Source: an uncultured Eubacteriales bacterium (GTDB taxonomy: Bacteria > Bacillota > Clostridia > Lachnospirales > Lachnospiraceae). Taken from it: a DNA stretch of 56,072 nt. Under the pieces are notes generated by a model that did not search any database, was not told where the DNA came from, and saw nothing but the letters and a program-made list of their open reading frames with translations. Position 1 is the first letter of the stretch, and each line of letters starts with the position of its first letter. The stretch lies in NCBI GenBank assembly GCA_951800645.1, contig CATOIK010000017.1, forward strand, positions 1 through 56,072. The letters are read 5' to 3'. Of the stretch, positions 51,201 to 56,072 are shown piece by piece. The translations under genes were made by a program, and so were the position numbers.

Positions 51201-53457
51201 AATTATCATGAGAATAATTATACTGGTATACGCTGTTTTTTGTACCATGGTCAAAGTCAAAGGCTTCTCCGTCATCTGCGGTGATATAAGGATTATTGAA
51301 CACCTCGTTATGCTCTACCACAGCGCCGTCAGAACCGCACAGCCACAGTGCAGCATAGTTTGCAGTACCGGACAGTTCCGGTTTTCCACACTGGGTTACC
51401 ACATTGCCGGAAATGGTGCTGTCCAGCACATTGGAAATTACCATACCGTCGCCGGTACTTCTTTCAATATAGTTATTTTTGAATGTCACATGATGTACAG
51501 CCGGCCAGGCGCTATTGCGATTATAAAGGCCTGCATTTCGGATACCTTCAACATCACAGTTTATAGCCGTACAGTTTTCTACCACAATGTTATCGATATT
51601 TCCCATAAAGTTGATACCGCCGGACAGTTTATATGCGGCAGCACTGTTTACATCATGTACATAGCAGTCTGAAATATGAATATCGGTCTGTTTTGCCTTG
51701 TTCCACTCAGTCATGTAGCTTGCATTTGTTGTACTATCCGGCAAATCTGCGATGACCAGAATACCATTTCGTCCAATCAACCTCGCCTTGTCAGCTTCCC
51801 CGCCATGATTGGTGATCTCCAGGCCGGAAATGTTGATATAGCTGGCGTTGAGCACTTCAATCGCACCGGCTGCATAGCAGTTAGCTCCCTGGTTTGCCAG
51901 CGTAAGGATTTTTGGTTTTCTGATATCAGCCTGTTTCACAAAGAAAGATCCTGCATTGATTACCGGACGCTCATCCCTACTGTCTGCATTGTACTTGGTA
52001 ATCGTAATCGGCATACCGTCCAGGCCGGAATCGTCCAGAATGATCTGACCTTCCCAGGTACTCTTGGCGTCCAGATAAACCGTATCACCCGGCTGCAATG
52101 TCATGGAATTTAATTTATCCAGGGTCTTCCATGGGTGTTCCCTGGAACCATCATAGGTATCATTACCAGTTACATTACTAAAGTAATATTCTCTGCCAAC
52201 CGTACTGAATACAATCACCTTAAATGTAAGGGTCCTATCTAACACATGTAATAAAAACTCATGTGTTCCACACGGAAGATCAGCAATATAGTTTTTGTCG
52301 AAGCTGATCTTATTACCTGCTACTGTGTACTCGACACCGTTTGTCAAGGATGTTCCGTTTAATGTGATCTCCAGTTTCGGGTCCACATTCGGTGCCATGG
52401 TAATGGAAACTTCCGGCTTCGGTGCTGCATCTTTATCAAAGCGGACTTCCGTTTCCCCTTCCAGGCTATAATCCACCTGTTTTCTCAGGGTAATTTCCTT
52501 GGAAACTGTTGTTGTTTCCGTTCTGGCATTTGGTTTTACCACAATCACATCATCAAAGAACATCTTTTCATCAATGTTTTCAGGATTATTGACATTCCAG
52601 TTAGTCATCATGGAAACCCAGCCAATGCTTGTCAGCGCAGCGTTTTCGTAAACTTTTGTGCCATCGATAGAAGCGGTTGCCCCAGTTTCTGTCACATCCC
52701 ACTGCAGCTTATGCCATCCTTCGGTACGAACTACATCAGTGATAAACCAGCCATAATTCGGAGCAGATTTGCCATCACGATAGACATACTTTTCATTGCT
52801 TCCGACATTGTTTTCAATCATCGTCGTATCAAACACGACTCCCACAGCATGGTTTCCGCTGATTCCCCTTTTGTTTACTTCAAACGCCAGCTTTGCCTGA
52901 TCCCCTGAAACCTTTTTTTCTGCCGTATCATAAAACCAGACGGTTACAGAACCCACTGTATTCATTTCACTTGAAATCGTATGGGTGGCCGGCCCTGTTA
53001 CTCCAGACACAGGCGTTCCTGCCGTTCTGCCCCAATGAGATTTTACGGCAGAATGCTTATAGGAAGCTGGGGCAGCCTCTGTAAATTTCTTTTCTCCTTC
53101 AAAGTTATCATAAAAAATAACATCCTCAGGATTGTAATAGGTTACGGTGGCGTTTAAGGTAACCTTCTCTCCGTCAGTTATCTCTGTTCCCGGTGCTATG
53201 GAGATATTCCCTGTTTTTTCGTCTACAGTTACTTTCCCTGTTGCATCGCTGTATGCAACGGACTGAATCGCCAAGTCCTTTCCGCCTTCCAGACTATCCA
53301 GATAAAGTTTTTTGGAGGCACCTTCCACCAGGTATTTTCCATCCAGCTCCAGCGAAAATAAATCTGTTGGTGCTGCCAGAACCGGCTGTACTCCGACTGT
53401 GGAAAATGTCAATGCAGCCGATAACACTGCACTCAAAATTCTCTTTGTCCTTTTCAT
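48202..53457 (-). CDS. Giant secreted multidomain beta-helix protein, candidate polysaccharide lyase
   Basis: A 1751-residue exported protein. In order: signal peptide (1-28); lectin-like module (about 115-310); X2-like Ig module (333-416); right-handed beta-helix region (423-960) with repeated ISGNVV, VEHNEVF, YNYSHDN turns and an acidic DGEAFDFDHG; Big_2 Ig domain (974-1050); second lectin-like module (1140-1316) similar to the first (EGWHKLQWDV versus EGWHEFKWDF); two Ig-like Big_3/4 domains (1337-1480, 1492-1580), the first interrupted by an acidic pentapeptide repeat; a Ser/Gly linker; and choline-binding-type repeats (WYYLDSVTGAMKTGW, 1604-1720). The beta-helix may be a lyase or epimerase acting on host or plant glycans; the substrate is unknown. 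AAAGGA precedes the ATG. The lipoprotein gene follows. Confidence 0.85.
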   Translation of the reverse strand: MKRTKRILSAVLSAALTFSTVGVQPVLAAPTDLFSLELDGKYLVEGASKKLYLDSLEGGKDLAIQSVAYSDATGKVTVDEKTGNISIAPGTEITDGEKVTLNATVTYYNPEDVIFYDNFEGEKKFTEAAPASYKHSAVKSHWGRTAGTPVSGVTGPATHTISSEMNTVGSVTVWFYDTAEKKVSGDQAKLAFEVNKRGISGNHAVGVVFDTTMIENNVGSNEKYVYRDGKSAPNYGWFITDVVRTEGWHKLQWDVTETGATASIDGTKVYENAALTSIGWVSMMTNWNVNNPENIDEKMFFDDVIVVKPNARTETTTVSKEITLRKQVDYSLEGETEVRFDKDAAPKPEVSITMAPNVDPKLEITLNGTSLTNGVEYTVAGNKISFDKNYIADLPCGTHEFLLHVLDRTLTFKVIVFSTVGREYYFSNVTGNDTYDGSREHPWKTLDKLNSMTLQPGDTVYLDAKSTWEGQIILDDSGLDGMPITITKYNADSRDERPVINAGSFFVKQADIRKPKILTLANQGANCYAAGAIEVLNASYINISGLEITNHGGEADKARLIGRNGILVIADLPDSTTNASYMTEWNKAKQTDIHISDCYVHDVNSAAAYKLSGGINFMGNIDNIVVENCTAINCDVEGIRNAGLYNRNSAWPAVHHVTFKNNYIERSTGDGMVISNVLDSTISGNVVTQCGKPELSGTANYAALWLCGSDGAVVEHNEVFNNPYITADDGEAFDFDHGTKNSVYQYNYSHDNYGGTILFMNSMGGRNMFRYNISVDDGGDPHNPHVLFHNAVNGKAPYIYNNVFVLAPEAKWLYGQNNNGTEVHFINNIVMSLNGNLPGFSKAELKTGEIKNNIFWPQELYDKAQEKFGTATAESNFAADPLLASAGSKPEGIIMNPGTAEAKFDAEKLVAYKLLENSPAIDKGIVVDLTGTGIEPEIAALDQDLFGNAISGTPDIGVHEWSNDSPVISLPKSVEVTADTTELLVGETVELQATVLPETADQTIRWETSDKEVATVDANGVVTAKGLGTVTITAVSVADASVKGSIEIKVTKFGPGVLYGFKVCAEDSFVVAGDRVQLSVEGIDRFGDPVEVAPENIVEVIYTTDEGTVDENGVLTVPEDAVKQEVSIHAQVKMKSDEYVETFETGSTLTGGNLSLERVENFGHDDDYSMKTVNCSTADNDASQIFEAPRQGTVSLWFYDYDPAVTSVRKSISVSPNTTLHAIGVHWDGASGSPENYVYRTGDTTWHDSGMKREEGWHEFKWDFSDEGLKLFIDSELVGENPNVFNYKRIDILSRKGWSNGGNTGFYIDEICAYQDEQYETESISLDIIAEGEFYTEYIKVVEDPDKMVYNIGETFEPEGMRVVAVQKASPSNATPANADSIDEDPIDADIIDADIIDEDLIDADPIDATPANADSIDVTPANADRDGITREVELDLSDLEFENDVFEEAGKATVTVVYTEVNGNLEERRFTAPVHVTVNEDGMPEDEYYTLSIKKTKNPDKMSYKVGDSFDPEGMVITVHQKATPSNAEREEVVPNDELTFKPETFTKSGRQKVTVIYDGLDKNLEEKRFTLTFTVNVQGSSVPSTGGGSSSSSAGPASVRGTWKQNATGWWFAYENGGYPVNKWEKVNGSWYYFNEAGYMATGWNNINGSWYYLDSVTGAMKTGWYQESQDGFWYYLDPVTGAMKTGWIHLNSGSYYLNETPLEPSWSFNAETGSWSYAKKGVRPHGAMYQNEVTPDGEKVDSNGAKVK
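49205..49339. repeat. Nine 15-base tandem units in the beta-helix gene
   Basis: Units of 15 bases (for example TCGATTATATCTGCA, twice in a row) encode pentapeptides such as DIIDA, DPIDA, DSIDE and TPANA. The array interrupts a Big-type Ig domain between PSNA and DGITREVEL. Units stay in frame, so copy number can vary without loss of the gene. Confidence 0.92.
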
Positions 53458-53599
53458 TATGTTTCCTTTCTCCTTTTCTACGAAACTTTCAAAGCATAAC
53501 TACCTTTCTCAACTTTTAACCAAACCATCCTCCCCCCGCTTTTGATTTTTTAGTTGTTTTGTCAGATAAAACTAACAGCACACTACTCAAAACTGTTAT

Positions 53600-53628
53600 A
53601 TTATACCAACAAGTTACCTTTATAGTAA
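53600..53628 (-). promoter_or_regulatory. Promoter of the beta-helix gene with overlapping palindrome
   Basis: Minus-strand TTACTA (53623-53628), a 17-base spacer and a perfect TATAAT (53600-53605). GTTAC-N7-GTAAC (53613-53629) overlaps the -35 and spacer and could bind the adjacent AraC regulator. The weak -35 fits activator dependence. Confidence 0.6.
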
Positions 53629-53698
53629 CATTCTTCCTCTTATATCTCGATAAATTTCAAACTGTATTTATGTCATATCCGGTTGTTTTTCATTGCCG

Positions 53699-53727
53699 TT
53701 GTGAAAAGTAATCATTTATGCTATACT
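53699..53727 (+). promoter_or_regulatory. Promoter of the AraC regulator gene
   Basis: TTGTGA (53699-53704), a 17-base spacer and TATACT (53722-53727), divergent from the beta-helix promoter. Confidence 0.75.
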
Positions 53728-53790
53728 GTGTCTGTTAATTTTTATAAGCTTATTTGATTTACTATCCTGTTTTTCAGAGAGGAGAGGGAC

Positions 53791-54639
53791 ATGAACGATT
53801 TTATTTCCGAAAGCATACACCCTGCTATCAGAATTTCACATGATACCACCTTCAACACTTCAAAAGATCTGCTTCATGTACATGATAATGGATATGAAAT
53901 CTTTTTCTTCATTTCCGGCGATGTCAAGTTCTTTTTTGAAACCTCTATTTACAAGCTGGAGCCTGGGGATGTTCTGCTTATTCCGCCAAATACTTTACAT
54001 GGATATTCTGTAAAAAACAGTTTGAATTACGAAAGAATCCCTCTTCATATCCAGCAAACAGCACTGCTTACCATGTTTCCAGCAGAAACCTCCCTGATAA
54101 AAATATTTCAGGACCGGGATCACCGGATTCTCCACCTAAACGACTCTGCAGCAAAATATTTTATTGAGTATTCCAATGTAATTATCCATTTTGAAAAGAA
54201 TAAGCCTTATGGATGTGATATTCTTTCCCATGCTTATCTTCGTGTTCTGCTGTCAATTATTATTGATACTTATAAGCATGTGCCTTATACTGCCAACAAT
54301 GTTTCTCCGGATATTATCCGAAATGCTATTGACTACATCAATATTCATTTGAAAGAAGAACTGACAGTTCAGGTAATTGCAGATGCTTTATATGTCAGTA
54401 CCTCTTGGCTCACTCATCTATTTAAGAAGCATATGGGAATCTCTGTCTGGAATTATGTAATCATCCAGCGCCTTCTTCTGGCACGCACTCTGCTGGAAAA
54501 TGGAAAAACCGTAATGGAAGCCTGCCTCGAATCTGGTTTTTCAAATTATGCTCATTTTAATAAAGCATTTTCGAAAACCTTTAACATTTCGCCCAAAAAG
54601 TTTCAAAAGGACTGCCAGAGCAATCACATGATTCCATAG
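53791..54639 (+). CDS. AraC family transcriptional regulator
   Basis: A 282-residue regulator with an N-terminal cupin sensor (HDNGYEIFFFISGDVKFFF, LEPGDVLLIPPNTLHGY) and a C-terminal double helix-turn-helix (VIADALYVSTSWLTHLFKKH; ACLESGFSNYAHFNKAFSK). Such regulators bind sugars or small ligands and activate nearby carbohydrate genes. GAGAGG precedes the ATG. It is divergent from the 1751-residue beta-helix gene across 333 bases that contain only the two promoters, making that gene the obvious target. Confidence 0.9.
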   Translation: MNDFISESIHPAIRISHDTTFNTSKDLLHVHDNGYEIFFFISGDVKFFFETSIYKLEPGDVLLIPPNTLHGYSVKNSLNYERIPLHIQQTALLTMFPAETSLIKIFQDRDHRILHLNDSAAKYFIEYSNVIIHFEKNKPYGCDILSHAYLRVLLSIIIDTYKHVPYTANNVSPDIIRNAIDYINIHLKEELTVQVIADALYVSTSWLTHLFKKHMGISVWNYVIIQRLLLARTLLENGKTVMEACLESGFSNYAHFNKAFSKTFNISPKKFQKDCQSNHMIP

Positions 54640-54707
54640 TCACAAAAAGCATCGCGGTCTCAAGTACCATACTGGTAATAACGGACACGCCCCAGCTCAT
54701 AAGTTAA

Positions 54708-54971
54708 ATCAACTGGAGGTGTGTTGTTATCAGAAGAAATGCTCCCATCAATATCATTGCTCATTACCCGGCAACAGAGGAAGGAAAACATGAGCTGGCA
54801 AAATGTGTGGCAAGCGTTCATGCAGATTTTGTGAGCCGGTATATTCAAAAGTTAAACTGCCCTTCTGAACAGAAAATCGCATTACTAAATACAGTTATCC
54901 AAACAGTATCACAAAAAAATACAGGCAGACAGACCGATTCCCCCGGCTTGTCTCCTGTTTTTTGCATATAG
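54708..54971 (+). pseudogene. Start-less remnant of a small mobile-element protein
   Basis: An open frame of 87 codons with protein-like content: IRRNAPINIIAHYPATEEGK, then KCVASVHADFVSRYIQKLNC and EQKIALLNTVIQTV. It resembles small accessory proteins I associate with recombinases in Lachnospiraceae mobile elements, from memory only. GGAGGTG is present at 54715-54721, but no ATG, GTG or TTG follows in this frame, and its tail runs into a terminator hairpin. A single-base change near 54720 would restore a start, so it is probably broken. Confidence 0.45.
54921..54963 (+). terminator. Terminator downstream of the AraC gene and remnant
   Basis: Stem ACAGG-C-AGACA / TGTCT-CCTGT with one bulge, followed by a T6 run. 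Confidence 0.65.
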
Positions 54972-55053
54972 ATTAGTGATGTTGTATAAATAAAGTTGAC
55001 ACTTTATTCTCAAAGAATTCATGTATAATAAAGAGAATAAGGAGAAACTCTCA

Positions 55054-55395
55054 ATGTCACGTACCCAACGCAAATACGACCATGAATATAAGGTCCAGGC
55101 TGTCAAACTCGCCAGAGAAACAGGCGGTACTAAGGCAGCCAAAGAATTAGGTATTCCAGAAGGAACCATCCATACATGGCTGAAAGCAGTTAGAGCAGGC
55201 GCTTTAGATATAGGCGATGGTGCACATACTCCAGAAAGTGGGATGAGCCTTGCTGAGGAGCTTGCCATGCTCCGCAAACGCGTTAAGGATCAGGATAAAG
55301 AAATCCGGCGTCTGAAAGAGGAAAATGAATTTCTCGAGGAAGCAAGTGCTTTTTTCGCAGCCAGCCGTCGGAAGTCAGCAAGAACCAAAAAATAA
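55054..55395 (+). CDS. IS3-family transposase OrfA
   Basis: A 113-residue protein with an N-terminal helix-turn-helix (YKVQAVKLARETGG, AAKELGIPEGTIHTWLKA) and a C-terminal leucine-zipper-like helix (MLRKRVKDQDKEIRRLKEEN). AAGGAG lies 9 bases before the ATG at 55054. OrfA binds the IS ends and is fused to OrfB by -1 frameshifting. An A6 run at 55387-55392, directly before the stop, is the candidate slip site, since the -1 frame is open into orfB. Confidence 0.88.
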   Translation: MSRTQRKYDHEYKVQAVKLARETGGTKAAKELGIPEGTIHTWLKAVRAGALDIGDGAHTPESGMSLAEELAMLRKRVKDQDKEIRRLKEENEFLEEASAFFAASRRKSARTKK

Positions 55396-55424
55396 CATTC
55401 ATTGCCATAAAAACAGAAGACGGC

Positions 55425-55844
55425 ATGATTAAGAGAAAACTTTCATTCTATTGCCAGATGCTTGGCGTTAGCCGCCAGGGGTTCTACAAATATCTTCCTC
55501 ATAAAGATCAACCCTGGAAATATCAGGATCTCGCTGATGCTATGAGAGCAATCAATACGGAGGATGAATGCAATAATACCTATAAGCGTATTCGCATGTA
55601 TCAGGCACTTCCCCTTAAGCAACCGGAAGGACCCAAAATCCCCAGTGAGAGAACCGTCTACAGGGTTATGGATGAAATAGGCCTTAGCCATCGGCCAAAG
55701 CGTAAGCCAAATGGTATTACCAGAGCTGATCGAGAAGCGCGTAAGTCAGATGATCTTCTGAAACGGGATTTCAAATCCGGTAAGCCACTTGAAAAATGTG
55801 TAACTGACATCACAGAAATCAAGGCTAAGGATGGAAACCATTGA
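55425..55844 (+). pseudogene. IS3-family transposase OrfB, 3'-truncated
   Basis: The first 139 residues of the DDE transposase: helical region (LSFYCQMLGVSRQGFYKYL), then IPSERTVYRVMDEIGLSHRPK and the first catalytic aspartate in VTDITEIKAKDG. The frame then stops; the second Asp and Glu of the DDE triad and about half the protein are missing. It is not expected to be active. The open frame begins before 55425 for fusion with OrfA. Confidence 0.85.
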
Positions 55845-55888
55845 GAGTATGAGAAAATTTCTGTAAATAAGATTCTTCTATGATAATG

Positions 55889-55929
55889 AAGGGTGAGAAG
55901 CTTCTAAATAAGGCTTTTCACCCTTGTTT
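55889..55929 (+). terminator. Hairpin downstream of the IS remnant
   Basis: AAGGGTGAGAAGC / GCTTTTCACCCTT, 13 base pairs with one mismatch and an 11-base loop, followed by GTTTT. Apart from this hairpin the 55845-56000 gap has no gene. Confidence 0.75.
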
Positions 55930-55963
55930 TATATATAACAGGTACTTCCATGCATGTCAAGAG

Positions 55964-55981
55964 CAGGCGGCTTACCGCCTG
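55964..55981 (-). terminator. Hairpin downstream of the edge gene
   Basis: Perfect 7-base stem CAGGCGG/CCGCCTG with a 4-base loop, 20 bases past the stop codon of the minus-strand gene at the window edge. There is only a weak T tract. Confidence 0.4.
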
Positions 55982-56000
55982 TCTTTCCGCTTATTTTTCT

Positions 56001-56072
56001 TTATTCTGGAAGCCGTCCTTCATACATGATACTCAGTTCTCCATAGACCTGCGCCCAGTCCCGGATGGTGGT
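56001..56072 (-). CDS. C-terminal tail of an unidentified gene
   Basis: The last 23 codons of a minus-strand gene that enters from the right edge: TTIRDWAQVYGELSIMYEGR, then LPE and a TAA at 56001-56003. The frame is open to the edge. I do not recognise the family from so short a piece; its place next to IS and recombinase remnants makes a mobile-element or plasmid-type gene possible. Confidence 0.5.
   Translation of the reverse strand, partial: TTIRDWAQVYGELSIMYEGRLPE

Larger units (their letters stand above)
54972..55848 (+). mobile_element. Truncated IS3-family insertion sequence
   Basis: Contains orfA and the first half of orfB in the usual IS3 overlap arrangement. The left boundary is approximate, somewhere between the T run at 54963 and the orfA leader; I could not pair it with a right inverted repeat because the right half is gone. 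The homology to transposase ends near 55840. Confidence 0.75.

Noticed and set aside
50986..51672. A 228-codon plus-strand frame inside the beta-helix gene
   Set aside because: It is opposite a continuous 1751-codon gene with a signal peptide and domains; no ribosome site is present.

Overview
The window reads as one end-to-end stretch of a spore-forming Firmicutes chromosome, most likely Lachnospiraceae (Clostridium cluster XIVa). The support is a GPR spore protease, a GerM lipoprotein, the ireB-ruvX-DUF1292 set, near-consensus sigma-A promoters, strong AGGAGG ribosome sites, and Firmicutes-type gene order (gpr/rpsT/holA/comEC; prmA-rsmE; era-recO-glyS near ppdK; mltG-trmR-U32). The genus cannot be fixed from the sequence alone. 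No rRNA, tRNA or CRISPR was seen.

Layout. 1-4.5 kb: start of a secreted repeat protein, a PdaA-type deacetylase, an iron alcohol dehydrogenase, BioY and threonine synthase. 4.6-8.7 kb: pyruvate phosphate dikinase with a perfect cre-type operator upstream, a DJ-1 protein and a DUF3842 protein. 8.7-23.6 kb: a long minus-strand housekeeping run (glyS, lipoprotein, recO, era, M16 peptidase, YdcF, U32, TrmR, a shortened MltG-like protein, RNase J, DUF1292, ruvX, ireB, mtaB), broken by two structured intergenic elements. 23.7-30.1 kb: an HPr-like protein without the phosphocarrier histidine, then TSUP-prmA-rsmE-nifS-thiI and gpr. 30.2-41.9 kb: rpsT (UUG start), holA, comEC (apparent AUU start), GerM, an orphan sensor kinase, DegV, an ABC exporter, a zinc-ribbon membrane protein and gpmI.

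42.0-46.4 kb holds the most interesting locus: a MATE exporter followed 37 bases later by a 955-residue fusion of a Tet(M)/EF-G-like ribosomal GTPase with a C-terminal NYN/YacP (Rae1-like) endonuclease domain. In known proteins both halves work at the ribosomal A site, so the fusion suggests one polypeptide that remodels a blocked ribosome and cuts its mRNA. I know of no experimental description of such a protein.

46.6-56 kb is an AT-richer accessory island: a frameshifted serine-recombinase remnant, a SurA/PrsA-like lipoprotein, a 1751-residue secreted beta-helix protein with an acidic pentapeptide repeat and choline-binding-type repeats, a divergent AraC regulator, a small start-less remnant of mobile-element type, a truncated IS3-family element and the tail of one unidentified gene. 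The regulator and the beta-helix gene face away from each other across a 333-base spacer holding both promoters.
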